This document shows positions 28,867-39,234 of a DNA stretch of 64,000 nt, one piece after another. Every line of letters begins with the position of its first letter. Within the stretch, counting starts at the first letter, position 1. The translations under genes were made by a program, and so were the position numbers. The stretch covers positions 1-64,000 of the forward strand of contig NZ_CDCG01000017.1 of the NCBI RefSeq assembly GCF_000819845.1, in the 5' to 3' direction. The notes under the pieces were generated by a model. It was not told the DNA's origin and ran no database searches. It worked only from the letters and a program-made list of their open reading frames with translations. This stretch comes from Aeromonas enteropelogenes. Lineage in GTDB: Bacteria; Pseudomonadota; Gammaproteobacteria; Enterobacterales; Aeromonadaceae.

Positions 28867-29144
28867 TCCTGTGGGTGAGCCTGCTGTAAGGCTGGTAGTG
28901 CGGGATCGAGGGTGCCTTGTTGGCAACGGATTTACCCTGTGGTTGTCGTCGGGCTGGCAACGGCAAGAAAGGAAATAAGGAGAAGGGGCGCTTGTGACCT
29001 CAACGAGCGAGCGACATGAGAAGCAAGAGAAACAAGAGAAGAGGAGCATAAAGAGATGCGGGGGGCCAGCATGTCTGTTCCCCTGACATGAGGCAAAGCC
29101 TGAGTATGCGTGCACTCTTCCATTAGTAGTCGGCGGCAGGCAGT
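28867..29144. other. Gene-free stretch between the purL and antiporter terminators
   Basis: No convincing gene. There is a purine-rich run (28960-29055) and an imperfect inverted repeat CATGTC/GACATG (about 29071-29090). A 30-codon frame starting GTG near 28994 has only a distant Shine-Dalgarno and biased composition; I do not call it. Confidence 0.6.
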
Positions 29145-29170
29145 AAAAAGGCGACCCTAGGTCGCCTTTT
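29145..29170 (-). terminator. Terminator of the antiporter gene
   Basis: GGCGACC/GGTCGCC stem (29150-29156, 29160-29166) with A-tract on the left and T-tract on the right, so it could act in both directions. Confidence 0.88.
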
Positions 29171-29201
29171 GCATCTCTTTATCCAGCCGGATATCTCGCG
29201 C

Positions 29202-30524
29202 TTAGAGCACCATGGCGGCAATCCAGCCGAAGATGATGAGCGGGATATTGTAGTGGATAAAGGTGGGCACCACGCTGTCCCAGATATGGTCGTGCTGACC
29301 ATCGGCATTGAGACCCGAGGTCGGGCCCAGGGTGGAGTCAGAGGCGGGGGAGCCAGCATCACCCAGCGCGCCGGCGGTGCCGACCAGGGCGATGATCGCC
29401 ATGGGGGAGAAGCCCAGTTGCAGGCAGAGGGGCACATAAATGGTGGCGATGATGGGCACGGTGGAGAAAGAGGAGCCAATCCCCATGGTGATAAGCAGAC
29501 CCACCAGCAGCATCAGGAAGGCGGCAATCCCTTTGTGCTGGCCAATGCTGGAGGCAACGACCTGCACCAGGCTTTCGACCCCGTGGGTGGCCTTCATCAC
29601 GGCGGCAAAACCGGCGGCGGAGATCATGATGAAGCCAATCAGCGACATCATGCGCACCCCCTGGGTGAAGGCATCCTGGCTCTCGCGGAACTTGATGACG
29701 CCACCACAGGTGAAGATGACGAAACCGGCCAGGGCACCCAGGACGATGCTGTTGGTCATCAGCTGCAGCCCGAGGGCCACGGCGATGGCAAGCAAGGCAA
29801 CCCAGATGTGGGTGAGGTTGAGCTCGACGGCTTCCGGCTCGGCATCCAGGATCTTGGCCAGATCATACTGACGGGGCTTGCGATAGCTGATGAACACGGC
29901 CACCAGCAGACCCAGCACCATGCCGCCGACCGGGATAGCCATGGCCATCGGGATCTGGCTGGTGGTGATGGCGACGCCGTTGTCGATCAGGTTCTTGGCC
30001 AGAATGTTGTTCAGGAAAATGCCGCCAAAGCCGACCGGCAACAGCATATAGGTCGCGGTCAGGCCGAAGGTGATGACACAGGCTACCTGGCGACGGTCGA
30101 TCCGCATCTGTGCCATCACGTGCAACAGGGGTGGGATCAGGATCGGAATGAAGGCGATATGAACCGGGATCAGGTTCTGGGAAGAGATGGCGACGGCCAG
30201 GATGGAGCAAAGCAGCAGAGCCTTGACCCAGAGGATACGGGAGCTGCTGGCATCCTTGCCCAGTTGGCTGATCACCTTGCGGGCCAGCAGGTCGGTGATC
30301 CCGGAGCGGGAGATGGCGACGGCGAAGGCGCCCAGCATGGCGTAAGAGAGGGCGATTTCGGCACCGCCACCCAGGCCACCGCTGAAGGTGCTGAGGGTGT
30401 CGGTCAGCGAAAGCCCGCCGACCAGGCCGCCGGCAATGGCGCCCAAGGCGAGGGAGACCACCACATTGATCCGCAGCAGGCTGAGCACCAGCATCAGCCC
30501 CACTGCGACAACAACAGGATTCAT
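29202..30524 (-). CDS. Na+/H+ antiporter family (NhaC/YuiF-like) membrane transporter
   Basis: 440 residues with about eleven hydrophobic spans distributed evenly from [19 protein letters not shown] to the C-terminus [11 protein letters not shown]. Features typical of the NhaC-like ion transporter group are [21 protein letters not shown] in the middle, [19 protein letters not shown] and [18 protein letters not shown] near the end. These families include Na+/H+ antiporters and some amino-acid transporters (YuiF-type), so the substrate is uncertain. It is a single gene with its own terminator. The AGGAAA sequence before ATG 30524 is a moderate ribosome binding site. Confidence 0.8.
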   Translation of the reverse strand: MNPVVVAVGLMLVLSLLRINVVVSLALGAIAGGLVGGLSLTDTLSTFSGGLGGGAEIALSYAMLGAFAVAISRSGITDLLARKVISQLGKDASSSRILWVKALLLCSILAVAISSQNLIPVHIAFIPILIPPLLHVMAQMRIDRRQVACVITFGLTATYMLLPVGFGGIFLNNILAKNLIDNGVAITTSQIPMAMAIPVGGMVLGLLVAVFISYRKPRQYDLAKILDAEPEAVELNLTHIWVALLAIAVALGLQLMTNSIVLGALAGFVIFTCGGVIKFRESQDAFTQGVRMMSLIGFIMISAAGFAAVMKATHGVESLVQVVASSIGQHKGIAAFLMLLVGLLITMGIGSSFSTVPIIATIYVPLCLQLGFSPMAIIALVGTAGALGDAGSPASDSTLGPTSGLNADGQHDHIWDSVVPTFIHYNIPLIIFGWIAAMVL

Positions 30525-30740
30525 TTGATTTCCTTATAGTTTGTGATTGCTGTCTGTCATATGAAAGAGAGCTAGTTTGCGAAAAATGTGACAAATGTCG
30601 AGAAAAAAATCAGGAGAGAGGGCCATCCGGTAGCGGCATCTGGCACAAAGTTGATCCTGTACGGGATTTATCTCCGCAGTTCATCTCTATGCTGGTCAGA
30701 ATGGGACCAGGAAGAGGCTCCGGCCTCATGGCCAAAAAGC

Positions 30741-30766
30741 AAAAAGGCTGCCCATGGCAGCCTTTT
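30741..30766 (-). terminator. Rho-independent terminator of rnt
   Basis: GGCTGCC/GGCAGCC stem (30746-30752, 30756-30762) flanked by A5 and T4, three bases beyond the rnt stop. Confidence 0.88.
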
Positions 30767-30768
30767 GT

Positions 30769-31449
30769 TTATGCATCCTGCGCATCGTTGTTGGCAGGGG
30801 CATCAGTGGTCTCTTCATCCACTTGGGCGGGAGGCCAGCCCCCCATGCTCTTCCAGCGGTTGACGATATGGCAGAAGAGATCCGTGGTGCGCTCCGTATC
30901 ATAGAGGGCGGAGTGGGCCTCTTTGTTGTCAAACGGGATGCGGGCCGCCTGACACGCCTTGGCCAGCACTGTCTGGCCGAGGGCCAGCCCGGACAGGGCG
31001 GCGGTATCGAAGGTGGCAAAAGGGTGGAACGGATTGCGCTTGAGCCCGGCCCGCTCGGCGGCGGCCATGACAAAGCCATGATCGAAGGTGGCGTTGTGGG
31101 CCACTATGATGGCGCGGCCGCAATCCTGCTCCTTCATCCCCTTGCGAATGCCCTTGAAGATCTCGGTCAGCGCCTCTTTCTCTGAGACGGCCCCGCGCAG
31201 CGGGTTGTAGGGGTCGATGCCGGTGAACTCCAGCGCGGCCTTCTCCAGATTGGCCCCTTCGAACGGCTCGACATGAAAGTGGAAGATTTGGTCGGGCACG
31301 AGCCAGCCCTGCTCATCCATTTTCAGGGTATAAGCGGCGATTTCGAGCAGGGCATCGGTTTTGGCATTGAAACCTGCGGTCTCAACATCGATGACGACGG
31401 GGTAAAAACCACGAAAACGGCCCTTGAGGGTATGAACTGCGTCGGTCAT
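30769..31449 (-). CDS. rnt: RNase T, tRNA/small RNA 3'-exonuclease
   Basis: 226 residues (E. coli 215). RNase T trims 3' ends of tRNA and stable RNA and blunts DNA ends. It is a DEDD exonuclease: ExoI in [11 protein letters not shown], ExoII in NATFDHGFV, ExoIII in [10 protein letters not shown]. The start at 31449 gives [19 protein letters not shown]; an upstream in-frame frame extends 34 codons without homology. The C-terminal 20 residues ([19 protein letters not shown]) are a family-specific acidic tail. Downstream is a strong terminator; upstream, on the same strand, is a PgpB-type phosphatase. Confidence 0.96.
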   Translation of the reverse strand: MTDAVHTLKGRFRGFYPVVIDVETAGFNAKTDALLEIAAYTLKMDEQGWLVPDQIFHFHVEPFEGANLEKAALEFTGIDPYNPLRGAVSEKEALTEIFKGIRKGMKEQDCGRAIIVAHNATFDHGFVMAAAERAGLKRNPFHPFATFDTAALSGLALGQTVLAKACQAARIPFDNKEAHSALYDTERTTDLFCHIVNRWKSMGGWPPAQVDEETTDAPANNDAQDA

Positions 31450-31532
31450 GGGATCTCGGTCGGCGTAAAACAGGGCGGCATTATGGCAAAAAAGCCGGTG
31501 CTTGTCCCCCCGTCTGGCCAGAGGGGGGCGAC

Positions 31533-32261
31533 CTAGTAGCGGCGCAGCCACCAGCGCGCCGCAATGAGGGCGGTGAAGGCGCCAAGCACGGCGCTGGCCA
31601 GCACGTCAATGGGCCAGTGCATGCCGAGCAGCATCCGAGACAGACCAATTCCCAGTGCCCACAGGGGGAGCAGCCAGACTCCCCCGGGGGCTCGGGCCAG
31701 CCAGATCAGGCCGAAAAACTGGGCCAGCGCGATGGCGGCGATGCTGTGGCCGGAGGGGAAGGCGTAGTTCACCTCTGCCTGCCAGTGATGACCCAGCCAG
31801 TCGGGCAGGGCCAGCAACTGACTGGCGGCATGGACCTGTTCGCTGCGCAGCTCGGTGGCGCTGGTGTAGAAGGTCTTGAGCGCCGGGATGAGGGATTGGC
31901 TCTCGAGCCAGAGCAGATAGGGCCTGGGCTCCTCGGTCAGGTGCTTGATGAGGCTCTTGAGGAGCCAGTCACAGGCCAGCAGGGCAAACAGGGCGCCGGC
32001 GAGGGCCACGAAGGCGGCGTGATCCAACTTGAGCTTGTGGCGGGTCAGCAGCAGCAACACAGCGCCTGTTACCGCGATACCGGGGAGATCGACCGTACGG
32101 GTAAGGGCGTAGAGCCACCATAGCCAGTCCTCATGCAGCAGCGCGGGAATAAAAGGTTGCCAGGGCAGGCAGACGAGCAGCAGCAGGGGAAGGATCAGCA
32201 GGGCGCTGAAACCGGCTACCTGACGGCGAGTGAGGGCGGTGGCGTGAAGCTGTGGCGACAT
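31533..32261 (-). CDS. pgpB: PgpB-like phosphatase (PAP2 superfamily), inner membrane
   Basis: About 242 residues with six hydrophobic spans. The three PAP2 motifs are present: KHLTEEPRP with the following YLLWLE, FPSGHS, and [14 protein letters not shown] with the catalytic His and Asp. The layout and the EEPRP-WLE sequence resemble E. coli PgpB, which dephosphorylates phosphatidylglycerol phosphate and undecaprenyl pyrophosphate. The start is uncertain: the ATG at 32261 gives a plausible N-terminus before the first span but has no clear Shine-Dalgarno. It is divergent from pdxB. Confidence 0.82.
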   Translation of the reverse strand: MSPQLHATALTRRQVAGFSALLILPLLLLVCLPWQPFIPALLHEDWLWWLYALTRTVDLPGIAVTGAVLLLLTRHKLKLDHAAFVALAGALFALLACDWLLKSLIKHLTEEPRPYLLWLESQSLIPALKTFYTSATELRSEQVHAASQLLALPDWLGHHWQAEVNYAFPSGHSIAAIALAQFFGLIWLARAPGGVWLLPLWALGIGLSRMLLGMHWPIDVLASAVLGAFTALIAARWWLRRY

Positions 32262-32512
32262 AAAGAAAAGAGACAAGGGCGATGGCAAAAGAGGGTCATT
32301 GTGCCAGCGGGTAACCGGGAGGGCAAAGTCTGCCGCCTCCTTGTTACCTCTGCTTACACAATCGGCCACATAGCGCCCTCCGTCTGGTTGTTGTGTGTAC
32401 CGCCGCACTGAAATCGGGACGCGCGGGCACTGTTATTGCCTAACGGGCTGAAATCCTGACTGGCTTTGGGCTAGAATGGCGCGCGCTGGCGGTATTGACC
32501 AAAGAGAGCCCG

Positions 32513-33634
32513 ATGAAAATAGTCGTTGATGAGAATATGCCCCACGCCGTGGAGCTGTTTGCCGAATTCGGTGAGGTCGTCCCCCTGCCAGGGCGGCAGA
32601 TGCAGGCGCAGGATCTGCAGGATGCGGACGTCCTCCTGGTGCGCTCCGTCACCCGGGTCGATGCGGCCCTGCTGGCGGATTGTCCCAAATTGCGCTTCGT
32701 CGGTACCGCCACCATAGGGACGGATCATGTGGACAAGGCGCTCCTGGCGAGTCGCCACATCCCCTTTTTCAGTGCCCCCGGCTGCAACAAGTATTCGGTC
32801 GGTGACTATGTGCTGAGCGCCTTGCTGGTGCTGGCCGAGCGCTACGAGCTGGTGCTCGCCAACCTGACCCTGGCGGTGATCGGTGCCGGCAACACGGGTG
32901 AGTGCGTGGCCGGCAAGGCCGAGGCGCTCGGCATGAAGGTGCTGCGCTGTGATCCGCCCAAGGCCCGCAGTGGCGCGGCGGGGGAGTATGTAGATTACCA
33001 GAGCGCCCTTGGCGCCGATATCATCAGCTTCCACGTGCCCATCACCCGCGAGGGGTCGGATGCCACCTTCCATTTGCTGGGGGAGCAGGAGATTGCCAGG
33101 CGGCCCGCAGGCCAGATCCTTATCAACGCCTCCCGCGGCGAGGTGTGGGACAACCGGGCGCTGCTTGCCCGCCAACAGGGGCCTGAACCACTGCGGCTGG
33201 TAATGGATGTGTGGGAAGGGGAGCCCGATCCGTTGCAGGCGCTGGTGCCTCATACCGAGATCGCCACGCCCCATATTGCGGGCTATAGCCTGGAGGGCAA
33301 GGCCCGTGGCACCTGGATGCTCTATGAGGCGCTCTGCCGCCAGCTGGAGCGCGAGCCGCGCCAGGATCTGCGCCGCCTCCTGCCGCCGCCTGATGTGCGG
33401 CTGGTCGAGCCGGGCCGGGCGCCGGATCAGGCGTTGATCAAGCAGCTGGTGCACCTTATTTATGACGTGCGCCGCGATGATGCCCGTTTTCGCAACCGGC
33501 TGGGGCTGCCCGGCAGTTTCGATGCCCAGCGCAAGCACTACCCGGAGCGCCGTGAACTATCCTCCCTGCAGATCGGGGGGGAGCATGCCAGCGCGGCGTT
33601 GGGGGCCTTGGGATTCGATATCTCCCGGCCCTGA
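32513..33634 (+). CDS. pdxB: PdxB, erythronate-4-phosphate dehydrogenase
   Basis: 373 residues (E. coli 378). PdxB carries out the second step of pyridoxal phosphate synthesis, oxidising 4-phosphoerythronate with NAD. The NAD-binding motif LAVIGAGNTGECVAGK, the catalytic region INASRGEVWDN with Arg, and the Glu-His pair WEGEPD and ATPHIAGYSLEGKARG are visible. The C-terminal dimerisation domain typical of PdxB is present. I chose the ATG at 32513 after AGAGAGCCC, giving MKIVVDENMPHA. It leads into asd and fimV, the same arrangement as in other gammaproteobacteria. Confidence 0.96.
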   Translation: MKIVVDENMPHAVELFAEFGEVVPLPGRQMQAQDLQDADVLLVRSVTRVDAALLADCPKLRFVGTATIGTDHVDKALLASRHIPFFSAPGCNKYSVGDYVLSALLVLAERYELVLANLTLAVIGAGNTGECVAGKAEALGMKVLRCDPPKARSGAAGEYVDYQSALGADIISFHVPITREGSDATFHLLGEQEIARRPAGQILINASRGEVWDNRALLARQQGPEPLRLVMDVWEGEPDPLQALVPHTEIATPHIAGYSLEGKARGTWMLYEALCRQLEREPRQDLRRLLPPPDVRLVEPGRAPDQALIKQLVHLIYDVRRDDARFRNRLGLPGSFDAQRKHYPERRELSSLQIGGEHASAALGALGFDISRP

Positions 33635-33789
33635 TCGGGTGGCCCGAAGCGGCCATTCGCGCGTGATTGCCAAGTTATTACCGAACCGGTGCCGAGTTCC
33701 TTGCACCGGTTCGGACATTTCAGGCAGACACCAGTCTGCCGACCATGGCGCCTGTCGGCGCCATCGCACCATTTTCAGAGGAGAACAGA

Positions 33790-34806
33790 ATGAGCCAGCA
33801 GTTTAACGTAGCGGTATTGGGCGCAAGCGGCGCCGTGGGTCAGGCGATGATCGAGATCCTGGAGGAGCGCGAGTTCCCGGTGGCGACCCTCTATCCGCTG
33901 GCCTCCAGCCGCAGCGCCGGTGAAACCGTGCGCTTTGATGGCAAGAACCTCGAGATCCAGGATGTCGAGGAGTTTGACTGGAGCCAGGTGCAGATCGCCC
34001 TCTTCTCCGCCGGTGCCGAGGCGTCCGCCAAATGGGCGCCGGTTGCCGCCGAGCACGGCTGCATCGTCATCGACAATACCTCCTGCTTCCGTTACGACGA
34101 AGACATTCCGCTGGTGATCCCGGAGGTGAACCCGGACGCCCTGGCGGATTTTCGCAACCGCAACATCATCGCCAACCCGAACTGCTCCACCATCCAGATG
34201 CTGGTGGCGCTCAAGCCCCTGCACGACGAGGTGGGCATTGCCCGCATCAACGTGGCGACCTACCAGTCCGTCTCCGGTTCCGGCAAGGAGGGGGTGAGCG
34301 AGCTGGCCGGCCAGACCGCGCAGCTGCTCAACGGCCGTCCGGTGGAGCCGAGTCTCTATCCGCAGCAGATCGCCTTCAACCTCATTCCGCAGATCGACAG
34401 CTTCACCGACAACGGCTACACCCGTGAAGAGATGAAGATGGTGTGGGAAACCCAGAAGATCCTGGGGGATGCCAGCATCGCGGTGAACCCTACCTGCGTG
34501 CGGGTGCCGGTGTTCTACGGCCATGCCGAGGCGGTCCATGTCGAACTGCACCAGCCGCTGGATGCCGAGCAGGTCAAGGATCTGCTGCGCCATGCTCCTG
34601 GCGTGACCCTGTTTGACGAGGAAGAGGATTATCCGACCCCGGTGCGCGACGCCACCGGCAAGGATGAGGTGCTGGTGGGCCGAGTTCGCCAGGATATTTC
34701 TCACCCTTGTGGTGTAAATATGTGGATCGTGGCCGATAACGTTCGTAAGGGCGCCGCCACCAACAGCGTACAGATTGCCGAATTGCTGGTGCGCGACTAT
34801 CTGTAA
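33790..34806 (+). CDS. asd: Aspartate-semialdehyde dehydrogenase (Asd)
   Basis: 338 residues. It reduces aspartyl phosphate to aspartate semialdehyde for Lys, Met, Thr and diaminopimelate synthesis. GASGAVGQAMIEIL is the NADP site, the catalytic Cys is in NPNCSTIQML, and VPVFYGHAEAVHVEL contains the catalytic His region. The position between pdxB and fimV-truA is that of E. coli usg, a homologue that has lost the catalytic Cys; here the Cys is kept, so this is an active-type enzyme. The ATG at 33790 follows GAGGAGA and starts MSQQFNVAVLGASGAVGQ. lysC, the preceding pathway step, lies elsewhere in this window. Confidence 0.93.
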   Translation: MSQQFNVAVLGASGAVGQAMIEILEEREFPVATLYPLASSRSAGETVRFDGKNLEIQDVEEFDWSQVQIALFSAGAEASAKWAPVAAEHGCIVIDNTSCFRYDEDIPLVIPEVNPDALADFRNRNIIANPNCSTIQMLVALKPLHDEVGIARINVATYQSVSGSGKEGVSELAGQTAQLLNGRPVEPSLYPQQIAFNLIPQIDSFTDNGYTREEMKMVWETQKILGDASIAVNPTCVRVPVFYGHAEAVHVELHQPLDAEQVKDLLRHAPGVTLFDEEEDYPTPVRDATGKDEVLVGRVRQDISHPCGVNMWIVADNVRKGAATNSVQIAELLVRDYL

Positions 34807-34996
34807 GGGCTGAAGGCAGTATGGGGACGCGGCAGGGAGCGCCGCGTACCCGGGCACCCGATGCCGGCACTGGCGCACCTGATCCGGGTGTGACCGGGGC
34901 CGCACTCCGTTGCATCCAGATTCTGTTGTGATATCAACTGATTAAGTTTTTTCCTACACTCAGGAACAAGTTGGGTGCTAAATGTGTCGGACTGCT

Positions 34997-35013
34997 GGCT
35001 TGCGATGCAAGCC
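34997..35013 (+). repeat. Hairpin in the fimV leader
   Basis: Perfect seven-base inverted repeat GGCTTGC/GCAAGCC with loop GAT. TATATT at 35019-35024 could be a -10 just after it. The rest of 34807-35093 has GC-rich stems near 34833-34850 (ACGCGGC/GCCGCGT), perhaps ending asd transcription, and no gene. Confidence 0.5.
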
Positions 35014-35093
35014 TGATTTATATTGAACCGATTGTTTTGGGGTAACTATCCAGATTTTTCAATGTGATAGGGCCGTCATACGAAGGAACGAAT

Positions 35094-37298
35094 ATGGGAC
35101 ATTCCCGCATAACGTTGGCAACGCTACTCGCACTGGGCCTGCTGGGCCCGGCCCAGGCCGAAGATCCTGCGCGCGCGCCTTTTTTTGTCGAGCTGAAAGG
35201 CCCTGATCAGCCTGAAGCACCTGCCGTCAATACTCAGCAGCAGGCCGAGCCGGCAGCAAGACCCGTGGCACAACCGGTGCGTGCCACCGCCCAGCCCGTG
35301 GTTCGTCAGGTCGCCACCGCCAATGCGGGCAGCTATGGCCCGATCCGCCCGACCGATACCCTCTGGAGCCTGGCGAACAAGTACCGCCCCTCCAGCCGGG
35401 TCAGCGTCTACCAGACCATGGTCGCCATCTACGAGAAAAACCCCCGCAGCTTCGCCGATGGCAACATCAACCATATCTTGGTGGGGTCCCGCATCTTGCT
35501 GCCCACGGCGGCAGAAGCGAGCGTCATCACGGATGCCGAGGCCCGCGCCAAGTTCCGCAGTGACAACGCCAGCTGGAAGGGGCTGAGCCCCAAATATCTG
35601 GCTGACAAGCAGGCTCATACCGCCAAGCCCGTGGTGGCCAAGGCGGCCCCTGCCAAGCCTGAGCCGGTCAAACCCGAATCCGTGAAAGCGCCTGTGGCTC
35701 CCGCTCCGGTCGTCAAGCCGGCGCCCATTCCTGCACCTGTCGTCGAACCCAAGGCACAACCGCAGGAAGTGGCCAAGGTAAGCGAACCCGCCCCGAAAGA
35801 GGCGGTGGTCGCGGCCCCGAGTGCGGCAGCCGAAACGGCGCCGACCCCGCTGCCGTCCGATCTCGACAAGCCGGTGGGCCAACCGGCGACCGAGATGGCG
35901 CTGGCGCTGGAAGATGCCAATGCCCAGCTCGGCCAGATGACCGAGATGAACCACAGGCTCAAGCTGCGCCTGCAATCCCTGACCGAGGAGGTGGAAACCC
36001 TCAAGGCCCAGTTGCAGGATCAGACTGCGCTGCAAAAAGAGATTGCCGAACTCAAGGCCAAACCGGTACCGCCGATGGCGGCCGAGCCAGAACCCAAGCA
36101 GAACTGGCTGATGGACTTGCTCTCTTCGCCGCTCAACCTGGCCATGATCATCCTGCTGCCGGTCTTGCTGGTATTGGCGATGGTGACCCTGTGGTTGCGT
36201 GCTCGTGCCCGCCGCGAGCTGGAAGAGCAGGAGAAGAGCCTCTCCGAATCCACCGCCATGATGATGGATCAGGATCGCAACGAGTTTGACGACCTGCTCA
36301 GCGTCGATGTGACCGACAGCGAACCGGTGCGCTCTGTGGTGCCGGATCTCAACACCCCGGACGGCTTTGCACCGGACGAGCCGGAAAAAGCGGATGTGGA
36401 TCTGGTGTTCAGCGATGAGGGCGAGATGGAGCTGCAAGGCTTCGAGCCCGAGCGGATGCCGGCCCAGAGTGCGAGCCGCGATCCGGATCTGGTGCCCGAC
36501 CTCGATCTGGAGCATGACGAACCGGTGGCGCTGGACAGTGAACCCGCCATGGATCTGGCCGGCGAGTTCAATCCCAAGCCGGATGCCGCCGACGAGATCA
36601 TGAGCGAAGAGGAGCTGCAAGCGGCCCTGTTTGCCGAGCTGGATGCCGATCTTGCTGCGGATATCGAACCCGAACTGAACCAGCACGCCACTGATAAAGA
36701 GGCGGATGATGAGCTGGCAAGCTTCGATCTCAGCGATTTCGAGAGTGCCTTCGACGCGCCCACCGATGAGGTGAAGAGTGAAGAGGCGAAGGGGGACGAG
36801 GCGATCGAACTGAGCGCAGACAGCAGTGCCGACGAGATGCTGGCCGAGCTTGGCCTGGAGCCTACCGGTACCCAGGATGCCAAACCGGATCTGGAGTGGG
36901 ATCCCAACGAACTGGCGCTGGCCGATTTCGAAGATGCCTTCACCGAGGTGGAGTCTCATCCGAGCGATGTGCAGCCGCGCGAGCAGGCCGAGGAGAACGG
37001 CTACGTCGAGATTGACAAGCTGCTGGCCGAAGCCGATGCCGGTGTGCCCGAGCAGGAGCCTTACCAGAACTTCTCCCTGGACGTGGGGCTGGACGGTTTC
37101 CCCGAAGTGTTGCCGGAGTCCACCGGGTTTGACGTGGACGCCGACGATGGCGGCGTGGGGGCCAAGCTGGATCTGGCCCGCGCCTACCTCGAGATCGACG
37201 ACAAGGATAGCGCCCGCGAGCTGCTGCAAGAGGCGGTGGAGCAGGGGAGCGATCACCAGCGCGCCGAAGCCGAGAAGCTGCTCAAGCGCCTTGGCTAG
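35094..37298 (+). CDS. fimV: FimV/TspA-family polar hub protein
   Basis: 734 residues. There is a signal peptide (ITLATLLALGLLGPAQA), a LysM-like peptidoglycan-binding segment at about 90-140 (RPTDTLWSLANKYRP and HILVGSRILLPT), a Pro/Ala/Lys-rich linker, a coiled-coil (AQLGQMTEMNHRLKLRLQS), a membrane span at about 350-370 (LNLAMIILLPVLLVLAMVTL), a long acidic cytoplasmic region, and a C-terminal TPR motif (GAKLDLARAYLEIDDKDSAR). This is the FimV layout known in Pseudomonas and Vibrio (HubP), where it organises the pole, type IV pili and flagella. It is shorter than P. aeruginosa FimV (919) but complete. The ATG at 35094 follows AAGGAACG. Confidence 0.9.
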   Translation: MGHSRITLATLLALGLLGPAQAEDPARAPFFVELKGPDQPEAPAVNTQQQAEPAARPVAQPVRATAQPVVRQVATANAGSYGPIRPTDTLWSLANKYRPSSRVSVYQTMVAIYEKNPRSFADGNINHILVGSRILLPTAAEASVITDAEARAKFRSDNASWKGLSPKYLADKQAHTAKPVVAKAAPAKPEPVKPESVKAPVAPAPVVKPAPIPAPVVEPKAQPQEVAKVSEPAPKEAVVAAPSAAAETAPTPLPSDLDKPVGQPATEMALALEDANAQLGQMTEMNHRLKLRLQSLTEEVETLKAQLQDQTALQKEIAELKAKPVPPMAAEPEPKQNWLMDLLSSPLNLAMIILLPVLLVLAMVTLWLRARARRELEEQEKSLSESTAMMMDQDRNEFDDLLSVDVTDSEPVRSVVPDLNTPDGFAPDEPEKADVDLVFSDEGEMELQGFEPERMPAQSASRDPDLVPDLDLEHDEPVALDSEPAMDLAGEFNPKPDAADEIMSEEELQAALFAELDADLAADIEPELNQHATDKEADDELASFDLSDFESAFDAPTDEVKSEEAKGDEAIELSADSSADEMLAELGLEPTGTQDAKPDLEWDPNELALADFEDAFTEVESHPSDVQPREQAEENGYVEIDKLLAEADAGVPEQEPYQNFSLDVGLDGFPEVLPESTGFDVDADDGGVGAKLDLARAYLEIDDKDSARELLQEAVEQGSDHQRAEAEKLLKRLG

Positions 37299-37325
37299 AC
37301 CAGCGCCTGCAAGACAATGACGACA

Positions 37326-37351
37326 GGGGCAGCCGGCAGGCTGCCCCTTTT
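37326..37351 (+). terminator. Rho-independent terminator of fimV
   Basis: GGGGCAGCC/GGCTGCCCC (37326-37334, 37339-37347) followed by TTTT. Confidence 0.9.
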
Positions 37352-37362
37352 CTTTCGGCTTT

Positions 37363-37392
37363 TTGGGATTTTTGAGACGAGGCGCGTATAAT
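37363..37392 (+). promoter_or_regulatory. Probable truA promoter
   Basis: TTGGGA (37363-37368) and TATAAT (37387-37392) with an 18-base spacer, 48 bases before truA. Confidence 0.6.
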
Positions 37393-37439
37393 CCGCCAGT
37401 TTTCTTTCACCGTCCTTTTACAACAAGACAAGTTTATCC

Positions 37440-38249
37440 ATGCGAATTGCCCTAGGTATTGAATATGACGGCAGCCGGTATTTTGGCTGGCAGCGTCAGC
37501 GCGAAGTGATCAGCGTGCAGGAAGAGCTGGAAAAAGCCCTCAGCCGCATCGCCAATCATCCGGTCTCTATCCAGTGTGCGGGCCGAACCGATGCCGGTGT
37601 CCATGCTACCGGCCAGGTGATCCACTTCGATACCCACGCGATCCGCAGCGAGTCCGCCTGGACCCTGGGGCTCAACTCCAACCTGCCGCCGGACATCGCC
37701 GTGCGCTGGGTCAAGGAGGTAGACGAGGAGTTCCACGCCCGCTTCAGCGCCACCGCCCGCCGCTACCGTTATGTCATCTACAACCACAACTATCGCCCGG
37801 CGATCCTCGGCAGCGGCGTCAGCCACTACCACGAGACCATCGATGCCGAGCTGATGCACCAGGCTGGCCAATATCTGCTTGGTGAGCAGGATTTCAGCTC
37901 GTTTCGGGCCATCGGTTGCCAGTCCAAGACCCCGTGGCGCAATGTGACCCACCTGTGCGTCAGCCGTCAGGGGCCCTATGTGGTGCTCGATATCCGCGCC
38001 AACGCCTTCTTGCACCACATGGTGCGCAACATCACAGGTTCACTGCTGCTGGTGGGGCAGGGGCTCAAACCTGTGGAGTGGATCGCCGAGGTATTGGCGG
38101 CCAAAGATCGCAACCTGGCGGGGCCGACCGCCAAGGCCGGTGGTCTCTATCTGGTGGACGTGGATTACCCGGCAGAGCTTGCCCTGCCGCGGGTGCCGCT
38201 CGGTCCGCTGTGGCTGCCGGACTCGGCACCGGGTACGACCAGTTTTTAG
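37440..38249 (+). CDS. truA: TruA, tRNA pseudouridine(38-40) synthase
   Basis: 269 residues (E. coli 270). TruA isomerises uridines 38, 39 and 40 in the anticodon arm. The catalytic Asp lies in [15 protein letters not shown], and [15 protein letters not shown] and [16 protein letters not shown] are family motifs. It follows the fimV terminator and its own promoter, and precedes accD by 119 bases. Confidence 0.97.
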   Translation: MRIALGIEYDGSRYFGWQRQREVISVQEELEKALSRIANHPVSIQCAGRTDAGVHATGQVIHFDTHAIRSESAWTLGLNSNLPPDIAVRWVKEVDEEFHARFSATARRYRYVIYNHNYRPAILGSGVSHYHETIDAELMHQAGQYLLGEQDFSSFRAIGCQSKTPWRNVTHLCVSRQGPYVVLDIRANAFLHHMVRNITGSLLLVGQGLKPVEWIAEVLAAKDRNLAGPTAKAGGLYLVDVDYPAELALPRVPLGPLWLPDSAPGTTSF

Positions 38250-38368
38250 TAACTGCGCCCGAAAAATTGTGGTTTAATGACCCGTCATTTGTTGCCATCG
38301 AGCTATTAAGTCATTGAACAACCAAGGCTCGATGCGTGTTGTCAGGCACAAAAGCATTAAGGAATTCC

Positions 38369-39232
38369 ATGAGCTGGCTTGAGAAGATTCTTCCCAAGAG
38401 CAAGATCACTGCCCCTCGTCGTCACAACATTCCGGAAGGGGTGTGGACCAAGTGCAGTGCTTGTGAACAGGTGCTCTACCGGGCAGAACTGGAGCGCAAC
38501 CTCGAAGTGTGCCCCAAGTGTGATCATCATATGCGCATCAGCGCCCGTGCCCGTCTCGAGAGCTTCCTCGACGAGCAGGATCGGACCGAAGTCGGTGCCG
38601 AGCTGGAGCCCCATGACGTACTGAAATTCAAGGATTCCAAGCGCTACAAGGATCGTTTGTCTGCCGCTCAGAAAGAGACGGGAGAGAAAGATGCGCTGGT
38701 GGTAATGAAAGGGACCCTCAAAGGGGTGCCGGTCGTTGCCTGTTCATTCGAATTCTCCTTCATCGGCGGCTCCATGTCCTCCGTGGTCGGTGCCCGTTTC
38801 GTGCGCGCCGTCGAGGAGTGCCTGAAGGATGGTCGCGGCCTGGTCTGCTTCTCTGCCTCTGGCGGTGCCCGCATGCAGGAGGCCCTGTTCTCCCTGATGC
38901 AGATGGCCAAGACCAGCGCGGCGCTGGATCGCCTCTCCAAGGCGGGCCTGCCCTATATCTCTGTATTGACCGACCCCACCATGGGTGGCGTTTCCGCCAG
39001 TCTCGCCATGCTGGGTGACGTCAACGTGGGCGAACCCAAGGCGTTGATCGGCTTTGCCGGTCCGCGAGTCATCGAGCAGACAGTGCGCGAGAAACTGCCG
39101 GAAGGCTTCCAGCGCTCCGAGTTCCTGCTGGAGAAGGGCGCCATCGATCTCATCATCGACCGTCGCGAGATGCGCAATCGTCTGGCCAGCCTGCTTGCCA
39201 AACTGATGAATACGCACGTCATCGAAGAGTAA
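38369..39232 (+). CDS. accD: AccD, acetyl-CoA carboxylase carboxyltransferase beta subunit
   Basis: 287 residues. With AccA it forms the carboxyltransferase that moves CO2 from biotin to acetyl-CoA in fatty-acid synthesis. The zinc ribbon is four cysteines in [11 protein letters not shown] and VCPKCDHH (about C27, C30, C46 and C49). The catalytic crotonase-like core includes [20 protein letters not shown] and [17 protein letters not shown]. The ATG at 38369 follows AAGGAA and gives [12 protein letters not shown]. folC starts two bases after the stop. Confidence 0.97.
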   Translation: MSWLEKILPKSKITAPRRHNIPEGVWTKCSACEQVLYRAELERNLEVCPKCDHHMRISARARLESFLDEQDRTEVGAELEPHDVLKFKDSKRYKDRLSAAQKETGEKDALVVMKGTLKGVPVVACSFEFSFIGGSMSSVVGARFVRAVEECLKDGRGLVCFSASGGARMQEALFSLMQMAKTSAALDRLSKAGLPYISVLTDPTMGGVSASLAMLGDVNVGEPKALIGFAGPRVIEQTVREKLPEGFQRSEFLLEKGAIDLIIDRREMRNRLASLLAKLMNTHVIEE

Positions 39233-39234
39233 AG

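Noticed and set aside
28994..29086. 30-codon frame with GTG start (TSTSERHEKQEKQEK)
   Set aside because: Shine-Dalgarno is 12 bases away, composition reflects a purine-rich run, and there is no terminator or promoter of its own.
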